The translations under genes were made by a program, and so were the position numbers. Source: Flavobacteriales bacterium (GTDB lineage Bacteria; Bacteroidota; Bacteroidia; Flavobacteriales_D; Sanyastnellaceae). From it: a DNA stretch of 64,000 nucleotides. Below, piece by piece: positions 51,338-61,188 of the stretch; positions within the stretch are counted from its first letter, which is position 1, and the number at the start of each line of letters is the position of its first letter. The notes under the pieces are model-generated. The model saw only the letters and a list, made by a program, of their open reading frames with translations. It made no database searches and was not told the origin of the DNA. The stretch lies in contig CANFLZ010000003.1 of the NCBI GenBank assembly GCA_947448135.1, positions 1 to 64,000 on the forward strand, given 5' to 3'.

Positions 51338-54108
51338 TACTTGGTCATCAAATTGGTTGTTTCATCTTTCCAAGTTTGCTCGGTGATGCTGATACCATTT
51401 TTGAAATAATAAGCACCAGATGTAGAAACAATTTTGCGATAAACGTAAGTTTTGCCTTTTGCTCTTACGGTACGTTCCAAAACTTTTTTGTTGCCCATGT
51501 CGTAAGAACGCTCAGTGATTGCATCATCTTCTTGTTGGATGTTGGCGATAATTTCTGTACGGGTTGGTTGAGGCTCTACAATGGCATTTTCGAAGAGTTG
51601 TTCACGTCTATCGAAGCCACGACCTTCAGCCTCGTTCTTTCTGGCGAGCAATGTCTTGTCCGTGTTGTACTTTACTTCGTTCAATGCCATTAAATTCTCG
51701 TCTCGACGATCTTTTTTATCCTCACTCCAATGTGACAAATCTTCCTTTTGACTTTCAGTAGAAGAGGTATTCATTTCACGTTTGGAATTGGAAGCACTCA
51801 ACCAATATTGTTCGTTGCTATTGTATTCACCTGTTTTTTCTAAGAAGGCTTCTGTATTTCTTTTTTGCAATTCTGCACCGAAAGTTTGGGTATTGGCGCC
51901 CATTTGTTTTTGCATTTCAAAAGTTCGCAGATTGCCCGAAATTCTATTTTGAGCGCGGTCGTTGTACGTTTGATCCTCAAATTTCATATTGTCTTTGAGC
52001 GTGCTGATTTGATTGATATTGGAACGTCGGTTTCCATCATTCTTGCTCAAGGCAGACATCATTTTCTTGTAATTCTCTGTTGTCTCAATCCTTGTTTCTC
52101 GCTTTTGTTGAGCGCTGATCAATAATTTACGATCCGCGTCGTTGTAGGCCGCGATTTGTTGCGTTGTGCTGTCAACACGACGCATGTGCCAACTGTTGCC
52201 CTCAGATTCTAGGGTATTGAGATATTCTACTTTGTTGGTGAGCTCTTCAACTTTTGACTCGAGACGAAGTTTGTTTTTCTTACTGAAATAGGTGTCGTAA
52301 TTTAAAAACTCGCGTTTCTCTTGTTCAATGCTATCTGCACGCAAGGCAGCACGCTGTTTGCGGGCTTCACGATAAAAGGCATCCAAAGCGTCTTCGGCGG
52401 CAGATCCGCGAATATTGCCGCCTCCTGAATTTTGAACTGGGTTGGCCAATGCCTCGTCAAGTTTGCGTTTTTTCTCTTTCTCTTCTTCCTCTCGTCGTCT
52501 TCTCTCAGCAAGGGCGTCTTCTTCTTGTTTTGCTAGAGCAGCTTTCATGTCGGCCTCTTGCTTCAAACGATCGGCCTCTTTCATTTGACGAGCCAATTCT
52601 GCGGCATCCATTTGACTCTTCAGTTGAGCAATGAGGTTGTCAATTTCAGCGATTTTGGCTTTTGGATAACCTTCTGCTGGGAGAATACTTTGGGCTTGAT
52701 TGAAGAAGTCTTTGGATTGGGTCAACTTGGCCAAATCTTTACCATTGGCACTTTTGAACATTTCATCCGCCATTTTCACCAAGTTGTCATATTCCTTTTT
52801 CTTCTTGGCTTTTTCAGCATCTTCCTTGTCCTTCATTTCCTTGGCAACAACAGCATCCTCTTGCTCTTTCATCAAACGATGAATTTCATCAATTTTAATC
52901 TGTGGTTGCTCCTCTTCAGGCTTCAATGATTTGGCTTCTTCAAAATTTCCGAGGGCACCCGAGTAGTCTTTTTTGTCAATGGCTTTTTGACCCAATGACA
53001 TCAACTCTGTATATTTTTTGTTCTTCCGATTTTGAGCATCCGCATCATTCTTCATCTTATCCATCATCTCTTTTGCTTTCGCAATTTGCTCTTTGGGATA
53101 AGATTCTTTGGCGAGGATATTACTGGCTTGCTTGTATTTGGCGATGGCTTCTTCGTATTTCTCCGCAGCGAAGAATTTGTCTGCATCACGGATCAAACTA
53201 TCGTACTCGCTGAAGGTTGCATTTTCCTTCATTCTTCTTTCTAACTCGGCCAATTTCTCTATGGGTTCCTTTAATTTCGGACGCATATTCTTGGCTTCGT
53301 TGAATTTGGCTCTGGCGATATCCCATTGTCGGTTGTTCATCGCTTCGTCTCCCTCAATCATTAACAAACCATAACGGGCTTCTTCTTTTTTGGCCGCTTC
53401 ATCACCATTCATCAATTCACGAACTTTCGCGATCTTTTGTTTGGGCAATTCATGTTGTGGGAACATGGCTTGTGCTTGTTCATATTTGGCGATAGCAGCA
53501 TTGTAATCTTTAACAATGACTTTTTCATCTCCTTGTTGAATGATTTTTTCAAACTCTTTGAATTTGGCTTGATCCGCTTTGTTGGCTGTCGCAACGCGTT
53601 TCAATTCATTGTCAATTTTCTCCCTTTGCTTGCGGATATAATCCTCATCCCAACCGATGTTGTCGGTCTCACTCATGTAAACCGCTTTGGCGGCGGGTTC
53701 TTTCATGATGTCCATGTTGAATCCAATTGGAGCTTTGAAAAGAGAAACTTCCATGTCGAATTCGTAGCCACCTCGTTGTTCTTCTTTTGGAACGTTGCGT
53801 GTGTCCAAGCGAGCAACTTTGGGGGCGTACAAGTCTTTAGCAAACTTCACATCGTATGTGTGTCCCAATTGAAGTTCTTTTTTGATTTTACCATTTTCAG
53901 GAACAGAAATGGTTTCAAAGATTCCTCCGTTTTTATAAATGGTGATGACAGATCCTCCCAATTTGCCCCCGCTATCTTCGTCTTTCACAATGATATTCAA
54001 TGTGATGGTGGTGTTTTGGGCAAAAGTCTGCGACGCAATGAGCAAGATGCTCAAGACGAGCACTTGTCGCAAAAAGGAATAGAAATATGGAGCCCCAATT
54101 CTCTTCAT
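51337..54108 (-). CDS. Large secreted TPR-like and coiled-coil protein
   Basis: 923 residues with a signal peptide (FLRQVLVLSILLIASQTFAQ). Residues about 30-130 form a carboxypeptidase-regulatory-like sandwich (TITLNIIVKDEDSGGKLGGSVITIYK). From about 170 to 520 there are at least five degenerate 55-70-residue helical repeats with the pattern YxxAIxKYxQAxxLxPxExYPKxKIAxI, TPR-like. A long charged coiled coil with KEEDALAERRRREEEEKEKK follows. Similar helical scaffold proteins are common in Bacteroidota envelopes, without defined role. It may organise periplasmic assemblies. Followed at once by aroQ. Confidence 0.8.
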   Translation of the reverse strand: MKRIGAPYFYSFLRQVLVLSILLIASQTFAQNTTITLNIIVKDEDSGGKLGGSVITIYKNGGIFETISVPENGKIKKELQLGHTYDVKFAKDLYAPKVARLDTRNVPKEEQRGGYEFDMEVSLFKAPIGFNMDIMKEPAAKAVYMSETDNIGWDEDYIRKQREKIDNELKRVATANKADQAKFKEFEKIIQQGDEKVIVKDYNAAIAKYEQAQAMFPQHELPKQKIAKVRELMNGDEAAKKEEARYGLLMIEGDEAMNNRQWDIARAKFNEAKNMRPKLKEPIEKLAELERRMKENATFSEYDSLIRDADKFFAAEKYEEAIAKYKQASNILAKESYPKEQIAKAKEMMDKMKNDADAQNRKNKKYTELMSLGQKAIDKKDYSGALGNFEEAKSLKPEEEQPQIKIDEIHRLMKEQEDAVVAKEMKDKEDAEKAKKKKEYDNLVKMADEMFKSANGKDLAKLTQSKDFFNQAQSILPAEGYPKAKIAEIDNLIAQLKSQMDAAELARQMKEADRLKQEADMKAALAKQEEDALAERRRREEEEKEKKRKLDEALANPVQNSGGGNIRGSAAEDALDAFYREARKQRAALRADSIEQEKREFLNYDTYFSKKNKLRLESKVEELTNKVEYLNTLESEGNSWHMRRVDSTTQQIAAYNDADRKLLISAQQKRETRIETTENYKKMMSALSKNDGNRRSNINQISTLKDNMKFEDQTYNDRAQNRISGNLRTFEMQKQMGANTQTFGAELQKRNTEAFLEKTGEYNSNEQYWLSASNSKREMNTSSTESQKEDLSHWSEDKKDRRDENLMALNEVKYNTDKTLLARKNEAEGRGFDRREQLFENAIVEPQPTRTEIIANIQQEDDAITERSYDMGNKKVLERTVRAKGKTYVYRKIVSTSGAYYFKNGISITEQTWKDETTNLMTK

Positions 54109-54141
54109 GAATACATTCGCATGATTTCTTAACGTAAATAT

Positions 54142-55245
54142 ATGAATTTTAGTTACTGGGAGTTTGATTTTTACTTAAAAAATATTGATTTTGCTGTGAT
54201 TGGTGGTGGGATTGTGGGCATGAGTTCAGCTTATCATCTTCGTCAGAAATTTCCCTCGGCTCGAATTGTGGTATTTGAACGGGATTTTTTTTCGGCGGGA
54301 GCAAGCTCACGAAATGCGGGATTTGCTTGCTTTGGTAGCCCTTCGGAGATACTTGCTGATGTCGAGCAAAATGGATGGGATTCGGTTTTGAAAACTGTTC
54401 AGAATCGTTATCAAGGTTTGAAAGCGCTGCAATCCATCATTCCCATGGCTCAGATGGATGGGATGCAAAATGGCGGTTGGGAGATATTTGAATCTTCTGA
54501 AAGTGAGCAATTCGAAGCGGTGGCGAATCAATTGGAATTTTTAAATCAGCAAGTGAAATGCGTGCTAGGTTTCTCTCCGTACCATGTCGGTACGTTGGAA
54601 AACGGATTACAAAATATTTCGGGAGCAATTGCAATTGACCAGGAAGGGATGATACATCCTGGGAAGATGTTGGGGCAATGGTTGCAGATCAATCGATCTG
54701 CTGGAGTGGAAGTGTTGTATGGTTTGAACATAGAGCAAGTAGATGTTGAATCAGGTTCCTTTCAAATTCGAGGACGCTGGTTTCATCCCAACAAGCTGGT
54801 GATTTGCACCAATGGATTGACGCCCAATTTGGTGAGTGGATTGGATGTGATTCCTGCTCGCAATCAAGTTTTGGTGACGGAAGAAGTGTTGAATGAGCCA
54901 TGGGATCAGACGTTTCATTTACGCGAGGGATATGTTTATTTCAGAAGCATCGGTAAGCGAGTGTTGATAGGCGGAGGTAGAGATTTATTTCGTGATCAAG
55001 AATCAACATTGGAATTGGAAGAGACGGATAATGTTTACCAATATTTGAAGAATACATTGGAAAAATTCTTGGGCAAGGAAGTGAATATTGAACACCATTG
55101 GAGCGGCATCATGGGTATGGGAAAATCAAAAGGGCCGATTGTGCAACCACTTTCTGAGAAAACTTATGTGGCAGTAAGAATGGGTGGTATGGGCGTGGCT
55201 ATTGGGACTTGGGTTGGACAAGAGCTCGCCAACATGGTGGAATAA
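54142..55245 (+). CDS. FAD-dependent oxidoreductase (DAO family)
   Basis: 367 residues. The N-terminal FAD Rossmann motif AVIGGGIVGMSSAYHL (about 18-34) with ERDFFSAGASSRNAGFA and a C-terminal GIMGMGKSKGPIVQPLS fit the D-amino-acid oxidase/glycine oxidase family, whose members oxidise amino acids, sarcosine or related amines. The substrate is unknown. The start at ATG 54142 puts 14 residues before the usual family start; a later start is possible. Divergent from the TPR protein, convergent with mdh, and followed by two palindromes. Confidence 0.87.
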   Translation: MNFSYWEFDFYLKNIDFAVIGGGIVGMSSAYHLRQKFPSARIVVFERDFFSAGASSRNAGFACFGSPSEILADVEQNGWDSVLKTVQNRYQGLKALQSIIPMAQMDGMQNGGWEIFESSESEQFEAVANQLEFLNQQVKCVLGFSPYHVGTLENGLQNISGAIAIDQEGMIHPGKMLGQWLQINRSAGVEVLYGLNIEQVDVESGSFQIRGRWFHPNKLVICTNGLTPNLVSGLDVIPARNQVLVTEEVLNEPWDQTFHLREGYVYFRSIGKRVLIGGGRDLFRDQESTLELEETDNVYQYLKNTLEKFLGKEVNIEHHWSGIMGMGKSKGPIVQPLSEKTYVAVRMGGMGVAIGTWVGQELANMVE

Positions 55246-55248
55246 AAA

Positions 55249-55302
55249 AGGGCGAATAATTATTCGCCCTAATTGAGAAAAGGGAAATTAATTATTCGCC
55301 CT
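55249..55302. repeat. GGGCGAAT/ATTCGCCC palindrome with a second half copy
   Basis: AGGGCGAAT-AATT-ATTCGCCCT (55249-55270) is a perfect 9-bp hairpin; AATTATTCGCCCTA recurs at 55290-55303. It lies between convergent genes and can stop transcription both ways. The same 8-bp arms form the hairpin at 12428-12447. Confidence 0.75.
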
Positions 55303-55324
55303 AAGTCAGAAAATGGATAAAAGA

Positions 55325-56263
55325 TTAAGCGTTGGCATTCATGCGATCCAAAACGCTCATCACGTCTTTTACCGCAACAGCAGATGCATCCAACAATGCT
55401 TTTTCTTCTTCGTTTAATTTAAGCTCGATGATTTTTTCTACACCGTTCTTGCCTAAAACAACAGGAACACCCAAGTAGATATCTTTCAAACCATATTCGC
55501 CTTGTAACCAAACACAACATGGGAAAATGCGTTTTTGGTCGCGAACAATAGCTTCCACCATTTGAGCGGCAGCAGCACCTGGAGCATACCAAGCTGAAGT
55601 TCCCAATAGGTTGACGATTTCACCGCCTCCTACTTTGGTGCGCTCAACGATAGCATCCAATTTGTCTTTTTCAATCAACTCAGTAACTGGAATTCCACCG
55701 ACTGTGGTGTAACGAGGAAGAGGAACCATGGTATCGCCATGTCCACCCATCAATACGGCTTGGATATCTTTTGGAGAGCAATTCAATGCTTCAGCCAAAA
55801 ATGCACGGTAGCGAGCAGTATCCAAAATACCCGCCATACCAAATACGCGGTTGCTTGGAACTTTTGCTGCTAAATATGCGCAGTAAGTCATTACATCCAG
55901 AGGATTAGAAACAATCACAATGATTGCGTTTGGACTGTGTTGGATAATGTTTTCCGTTACCGATTTTACGATACCAGCATTGGTAGCGATCAAATCGTCA
56001 CGGCTCATTCCAGGTTTGCGAGGCAAACCAGAGGTAATCACAACAACATCTGAATTGGCAGTTTTGCTGTAGTCTCCGGTAGACCCTACAGTGCGACTGT
56101 CGTACAAGTTGATGGGCGCTGTTTGCCAGATATCCAAAGCTTTTCCTTCAGCAAATCCTGGCTTGATGTCCACCAATACAATTTCGTTGGCAATCTCGCG
56201 GTGTGCGAGTACATCAGCGCAAGTAGCTCCAACATTTCCTGCGCCTACAACTGTAACTTTCAT
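55325..56263 (-). CDS. mdh: Malate dehydrogenase
   Basis: 312 residues of the lactate/malate dehydrogenase family. NAD site VVGAGNVGATCADVLA; substrate arginines in GLPRKPGMSRDDL with N in SNPLDVMTY; catalytic His in GGHGDTMVPL. The R at the LPRKPG position, characteristic of MDH rather than LDH (Gln), points to malate and oxaloacetate as substrates in the TCA cycle. Single gene. A weak box TAATATTG lies about 50 bases upstream. Confidence 0.95.
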   Translation of the reverse strand: MKVTVVGAGNVGATCADVLAHREIANEIVLVDIKPGFAEGKALDIWQTAPINLYDSRTVGSTGDYSKTANSDVVVITSGLPRKPGMSRDDLIATNAGIVKSVTENIIQHSPNAIIVIVSNPLDVMTYCAYLAAKVPSNRVFGMAGILDTARYRAFLAEALNCSPKDIQAVLMGGHGDTMVPLPRYTTVGGIPVTELIEKDKLDAIVERTKVGGGEIVNLLGTSAWYAPGAAAAQMVEAIVRDQKRIFPCCVWLQGEYGLKDIYLGVPVVLGKNGVEKIIELKLNEEEKALLDASAVAVKDVMSVLDRMNANA

Positions 56264-56352
56264 GGTTTTAATTTTTCAAGTGAAATTTTCGATGACAATA
56301 TTACGTTAAGGAGCCATATTTGCAGGTAACATTCATCATAAATTTTAGCGAT

Positions 56353-57435
56353 ATGTTGATATTTCGAATTCGTCTCTTTTTGTTGTTCGTCCTTTTAACA
56401 AATGCGACGATGTCTTTTGCACAGCCCAATGGTGTTCCTGCGGGAACACCCGGCAAGGATTTTAATGCTTTGGATGCCAAAGGCAAGCGCGATGGCGTTT
56501 GGATTCGACAATACAAGAACAAGCCGTCTCAGCTTTATTACAGTGGTCAGTACGAGCATGGCAAACCGGTGGGCAAATGGAATTTTTATGATCAAGAGGG
56601 TCACTTGATGTCCGAAGTAAATCACATAGCGGATTCGACAATCAACGATGTCAAGATGTTTTATATCGATGGAGCATTGATGGCTGAGGGTCGATATCTC
56701 GGAAGAATGGTGAATGACAAATGGAGAAGGGACAAAGATGGTCTTTGGAAATTTTACTTTGCCAATGGCAAATTGTCTACAGAAGAGACGTATGTCGGTG
56801 GTCAGAAAAATGGAACGGTGAATCTTTATTTGGAATCAGGTGTTTTGGTCAGTATTTCCAATTATAAAAATGGATTGTTGGATGGGCCATTTGAACAGCG
56901 AAATGCTGCAGGTAAAAAAATTCTGGAGTGTAACTATGTCAATGGACTCAAGCATGGACCCTCCAAGTCTTATTACGAGGACGGTAAAATTCAAATGAAA
57001 GGCAATTATTTTGAAGGGGAGTGTGATAAAATTTGGGAATCTTTTTTACCCAATGGTCGTCAAGAAATGGTTGTACATTACAACAAGGGAAAAGTAGTCA
57101 AGCAGTCTTTTATCAATAAGGACATTGAAGAGTTCTATGAAAGCGGCATTCCCAAGAGAACGTGCAGCTACGTCAATGGGAAATTGGAAGGTCCATTCAG
57201 TGAGTACTATGATATAGGAAAGTTTGAGAAGATTCCATCTTCTCAAGAGGATCAGAAAATAGGAATCATGCACAAGGAGAAATTAACGGGTACTGTGATC
57301 AAAGTTGAAGGAGACTATTTGAACAATGTGTACGAAGGGAAAATTATTTTTAGGAAGGATACAGGCGAAATAGAACATGAAGAGGTTTGGGAAAATGGAA
57401 AAATGATCAGCACTACAGCCAAGCCCCAACCATGA
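56353..57435 (+). CDS. MORN-repeat (YwqK-like) secreted protein
   Basis: 360 residues from ATG 56353, where a signal peptide (MLIFRIRLFLLFVLLTNATMSFAQ) begins. The body is a series of about 23-residue units such as GQYEHGKPVGKWNFYDQEG, GQKNGTVNLYLESG and CNYVNGLKHGPSKSYYEDG, which are MORN or YwqK-type repeats forming a beta-hairpin solenoid. YwqK members are called antitoxins by analogy, but this exported one is more likely an envelope scaffold. Its stop overlaps the next start by four bases. Confidence 0.85.
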   Translation: MLIFRIRLFLLFVLLTNATMSFAQPNGVPAGTPGKDFNALDAKGKRDGVWIRQYKNKPSQLYYSGQYEHGKPVGKWNFYDQEGHLMSEVNHIADSTINDVKMFYIDGALMAEGRYLGRMVNDKWRRDKDGLWKFYFANGKLSTEETYVGGQKNGTVNLYLESGVLVSISNYKNGLLDGPFEQRNAAGKKILECNYVNGLKHGPSKSYYEDGKIQMKGNYFEGECDKIWESFLPNGRQEMVVHYNKGKVVKQSFINKDIEEFYESGIPKRTCSYVNGKLEGPFSEYYDIGKFEKIPSSQEDQKIGIMHKEKLTGTVIKVEGDYLNNVYEGKIIFRKDTGEIEHEEVWENGKMISTTAKPQP

Positions 57436-59093
57436 GAATTGTAATTTGCTTCATTTTATTTTCTTTCATTCGTTTTTGCAATGCCCAAAATGCCCCCGGT
57501 TTTTTTTGGATTCTTTTTGCGGACAAAGTAGGAACACCCTATAGCTTGAATTTTCCGCAAGCATTTTTGTCTGAACGAGCACTGGAAAAAAGAACGAGAT
57601 TCAATATTGAGTTAACGGAGCAAGATCTCCCAGTAAATCCCAGTTATGTGCAAGCTGTATTGGATAGCTCGGGAGGAACGTTGCATCATGTTTCCAAGTG
57701 GTTCAATTCGATGACCATTAATCTAACGCAATTGGACAGTGCGCAGTTGGTAGTTGCATTGGATAAAATTCAGAATTTGCCTTTTGTATTAGAAATCAAA
57801 TCTACCGGAGACAATGTCATTCGTCAAGGTGGTATTCAAAAGGTGCTACATCGAGATGAATTAGTTTTAGCAGAGCCTTCAGAGAATCCATATGGCAGGG
57901 CTTTCAGACAATTGGATATGTTGGAAATCCCCAGAATGCATGAAGCAGGTTTTGATGGAAAAGACGTTCATGTGGGAGTTTTTGATGTCGGTTGGATGGA
58001 TGCACCGCAGATGCATGCCTTTGATGCTTTGCGCTCAGAAGGGCGTTTGAAAATGACCCGTGACTTTGTCGATCCATTGCATCCCAATGTTTTTGATGGT
58101 GCCGATCATGGCACCATTGTCTTGGGAATCATGACGGCAGAGTTGGATAGCGGCAAATATCGCGGTGCCGCTCCAGAAGCCAATTATTATTTGTTCCAAA
58201 CCGAGAACATAGATTCGGAATATCGAATCGAGGAGGATAATTGGGTAGCGGCAGCTGAATTAGCAGATTCGCTGGGTTTGGATGTGATCAACTCCTCATT
58301 GGGATATTCCACCTTTGATGACACAACGATGAATTACACCTACGCTGATATGAATGGCCATGTATCCCGCGCCAGTCAGGCTGCACAGTGGTTGTCGGAG
58401 CGCGGAGTTATGGTGGTTTGCAGTGCAGGAAATTCAGGAATTCAACCGTGGTATTATTTGCATGCACCCAGTGATGCAGAAAAGATTTTGTGCATTGGTG
58501 CAACAGATAGTTTGGGTAATGATGCTTTTTTCTCTTCTCATGGACCTTCTTCAGATGGGCGCATCAAACCGAATGTTACGGCACAAGGATACAAGAATTT
58601 TTATCCCGTTAAAGGTGATGCAATAGTCAGGGGATCGGGAACATCATTCAGTGCTCCTTTGATCACCGGAGGCATTGCCTGCCTCATACAAGCTTTGCCA
58701 AAAATGGACAATCAAACCATGATGGATTGGATTCAATCATCCAGTAGTCAATTCACTAATCCTGATAATGAAAAGGGCTTTGGAATTCCTGATTTCTTTT
58801 GGGTAATGCAACGCACAGACGAAAGAGAAAAGCTGCCCAATTTAATCATCCATACATTATATCCCAATCCTTCCAACGGCTTGCTAAATGTGGTAACCCA
58901 TGGAGCTCCGATATCTAAATTTCGAATTTTGGATATTACCGGTAGGTCATTGGCCCAATGGAATTATACAGCAACTTGGGAAAAGAACTATTTACAATTG
59001 AATATCGCCAGTTTGCCTGTTGGTTCTTACTTGATTGAAATCACAAGTGATGAAGGGATTGGTACGACTATGTTTCAAAAAATTGCGGAATGA
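57432..59093 (+). CDS. Subtilisin-like (S8) protease with T9SS sorting domain
   Basis: 553 residues from ATG 57432 (ATGA overlap with the MORN gene). Signal peptide MRIVICFILFSFIRFCNAQ; a propeptide-like region (20-150); S8 catalytic residues D185 (HVGVFDVGWMD), H226 (GADHGTIVLGIM) and S405 (RGSGTSFSAPLITGG). A T9SS type A domain occupies the last 80 residues (LYPNPSNGLLNVVTH...YLIEITSDEG). It should be an exported surface or extracellular protease. Its stop overlaps the SH3 gene start by four bases. Confidence 0.93.
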   Translation: MRIVICFILFSFIRFCNAQNAPGFFWILFADKVGTPYSLNFPQAFLSERALEKRTRFNIELTEQDLPVNPSYVQAVLDSSGGTLHHVSKWFNSMTINLTQLDSAQLVVALDKIQNLPFVLEIKSTGDNVIRQGGIQKVLHRDELVLAEPSENPYGRAFRQLDMLEIPRMHEAGFDGKDVHVGVFDVGWMDAPQMHAFDALRSEGRLKMTRDFVDPLHPNVFDGADHGTIVLGIMTAELDSGKYRGAAPEANYYLFQTENIDSEYRIEEDNWVAAAELADSLGLDVINSSLGYSTFDDTTMNYTYADMNGHVSRASQAAQWLSERGVMVVCSAGNSGIQPWYYLHAPSDAEKILCIGATDSLGNDAFFSSHGPSSDGRIKPNVTAQGYKNFYPVKGDAIVRGSGTSFSAPLITGGIACLIQALPKMDNQTMMDWIQSSSSQFTNPDNEKGFGIPDFFWVMQRTDEREKLPNLIIHTLYPNPSNGLLNVVTHGAPISKFRILDITGRSLAQWNYTATWEKNYLQLNIASLPVGSYLIEITSDEGIGTTMFQKIAE

Positions 59094-60076
59094 TGACAAG
59101 ATTGATGTTGTTTTTGATAACAATTGGTTTGGCCTTGAAGGCACAATCGCAAAACCCAGTAATCACCCATTATTTATATGAAAATCCGGGATTTACTTCC
59201 AATCATGTTGTTACTTGGGTGAACAATGCGACTTTGCGCAAGGAGCCATCCAAATCCTCTGCAGCCATCACGACATTGCCAATTGGGACTGTATGTAATT
59301 TAATTGAACAAGGCAAGGATACTGTGGAAATTGCGGGTATTCAAAGTCCTTGGTATTTTCTCGAAGCCAATGGATACACAGGTTGGATTTGGGGAGGTTT
59401 AATGACAAAATTTTGTGTGGGAAGTAATGTTGATCCTGAAGTTAAATTCCTCTTGGGGTATCAGTTGTATGATGATATCAAAGATGATAGTGTATTTCTA
59501 ACTTTCGTTCAAATCAGAGTGGTAAAAAATCAGCAGGAATTGGCCAATATCAGTTTTCCGCTTTTGGAGCCCATGTACGAATATCAGAATGTCGGATCCA
59601 AAGGACTAGAGGGCGTTCATGACATCATTTCGTTGTATCAAACGGGAGAATCATGTGGGCATTTTTCTGGGTCATCATTGGTCATTTGGGACGGTAAAAA
59701 ATTATTAGAACCGCTCGTGATTGGTGGAGTTCCCGATGGTGATTATGGGGTTTGGGATTCTCCGATTTTTCCTTCCGATATAGAGGGTCAACAGGGCTAT
59801 CTTATTTTGGACAGTGAAGATTACATCGATTATTCTTCATTGGAAGATGAGCAATTAGGAAATGTAATGGAGCGGATATCCAAGCAGACCTTTTTGAAAT
59901 GGGAAAATGGAACATGGCAGGAGGACAAAAGTCGCTTTAAAAGCAAAATCTTGTATTATACCATGAATGGTTCGGTTGGTAACGAATACTATTCCGAAGA
60001 TTATACAATGAAACCGGCTGAACTAACCCCTGATCTTTTGGATTGGATTAATTCCCACAAGAAAAATCCGAAGTAA
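59090..60076 (+). CDS. Secreted SH3-like domain protein
   Basis: 328 residues; signal peptide MLFLITIGLALKAQSQ. Residues about 40-110 form a bacterial SH3 domain (NNATLRKEPSKSSAAITTLPIGTVCNLIEQGK, YTGWIWGGLM), often used to bind cell-wall peptides. The following 200 residues have no recognised family. Third gene of the coupled MORN-subtilase-SH3 operon. Its last 29 bases overlap the convergent lipoprotein gene. Confidence 0.78.
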   Translation: MMTRLMLFLITIGLALKAQSQNPVITHYLYENPGFTSNHVVTWVNNATLRKEPSKSSAAITTLPIGTVCNLIEQGKDTVEIAGIQSPWYFLEANGYTGWIWGGLMTKFCVGSNVDPEVKFLLGYQLYDDIKDDSVFLTFVQIRVVKNQQELANISFPLLEPMYEYQNVGSKGLEGVHDIISLYQTGESCGHFSGSSLVIWDGKKLLEPLVIGGVPDGDYGVWDSPIFPSDIEGQQGYLILDSEDYIDYSSLEDEQLGNVMERISKQTFLKWENGTWQEDKSRFKSKILYYTMNGSVGNEYYSEDYTMKPAELTPDLLDWINSHKKNPK

Positions 60077-61184
60077 CATCTGGATCACAGAAGTTTAATC
60101 CAAGACAATACGTTCCAATTCCAAAGGCATACAAATTTCCAACTTGTGATCCTCCACCCACCAAGGTGATGTCTTTTTGAATTACTTGACTTCTTGAAGC
60201 CAATAATCCAATACCATTGGTAACGTTGCTGTATGTGGGTCTTTCTTGAATCACACCCGTTACTGGCGAGTTGACAGCGATATAAGTATTCAACTCATCA
60301 TTGGCCATACCCAACATCACTTCAAAGCATTTGGCATGTGAAGAGATGCTGTTCTCGTGACCGATGATGCGTTTGATATTGGGATCTTTCGTCAAACGGT
60401 TTTCCAACATTCTGAAAAATCCTTCGCCTCCGAAGCTGGTAGAAAGATATCCTCCTAAAAGCTCCAAATTGTCTGAACTATAGGTGCCAATGGCGTAATC
60501 CAAAGACAAAGTATCGCGAGAAATCAAATTGATGTGCTCGGGCTCTGCATATTTCTCTTCTAGATAATTGAATCGAAGCGTAAGATCATATTTCGACACG
60601 TTGGTAGCGGGTGTCCATTTCATGGTGACGTTGTCGTTGTAATTGACACCACCCGTTGATGCGTTGAAAGACGCCAAGTTCAATGGATAATTCGCTTGTG
60701 GAATTTGGAACAAAACTTCAGAAGCATTGACAATGTTGGTGCGTGCTTCTACGTCTTGTCGGTTGTGGAAATCAACAACCAATTTGTAAATCGCATCTCC
60801 GCTCAAGCCATTGGGGGTTGCGGCCATGTAAACTGTTTGAACAGGCGCGTAGAAAAGTCCATACGGATCCTTGGCAACCTCAACAGGCGTCAACGGAATG
60901 GTTTGAACTTTTACGTTGTTGACATATTTTTCCAAAGTCAAGCTTTTGAATTCTTCCCACTTGTATTCGCTGCTATCACGAATGGTAGCGTAGTCCAAAT
61001 TATTTCCGTCGCCCAAAAAAGTTTTGTTGATTTTGATGTACTGAATTTTGGCCTTTGGGTCCAACAATCCAAATACAACTGTCGTGCTTTTGTATGGAGC
61101 ATTCAAATCAACTTCTGTAGAACAGGATTGAAATCCTGCTATGAATAAAAGGGCGCCTAAAAGGGATAATACAATTTTCTGCAT
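60048..61184 (-). CDS. DUF4249-like lipoprotein
   Basis: 378 residues; signal peptide with lipobox QSC (FIAGFQSC) and an acidic STEVDLNAPYKS after the lipidated cysteine. The early strands TTVVFGLLDPKAKIQYIKINKTFLGDG are the type seen in DUF4249 and similar SusD-independent outer-membrane lipoproteins. Family assignment is less sure than for the gene at 42806. The start is supported by a perfect TATATTTG (61189-61196) 4 bases upstream. No TonB receptor is adjacent. Confidence 0.75.
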   Translation of the reverse strand: MQKIVLSLLGALLFIAGFQSCSTEVDLNAPYKSTTVVFGLLDPKAKIQYIKINKTFLGDGNNLDYATIRDSSEYKWEEFKSLTLEKYVNNVKVQTIPLTPVEVAKDPYGLFYAPVQTVYMAATPNGLSGDAIYKLVVDFHNRQDVEARTNIVNASEVLFQIPQANYPLNLASFNASTGGVNYNDNVTMKWTPATNVSKYDLTLRFNYLEEKYAEPEHINLISRDTLSLDYAIGTYSSDNLELLGGYLSTSFGGEGFFRMLENRLTKDPNIKRIIGHENSISSHAKCFEVMLGMANDELNTYIAVNSPVTGVIQERPTYSNVTNGIGLLASRSQVIQKDITLVGGGSQVGNLYAFGIGTYCLGLNFCDPDVTSDFSCGN

Positions 61185-61188
61185 GGTT

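Noticed and set aside
56353-57435. Toxin-antitoxin antitoxin (YwqK)
   Set aside because: It has a signal peptide and is coupled to a secreted protease, with no toxin partner; the MORN-like repeats explain the similarity.
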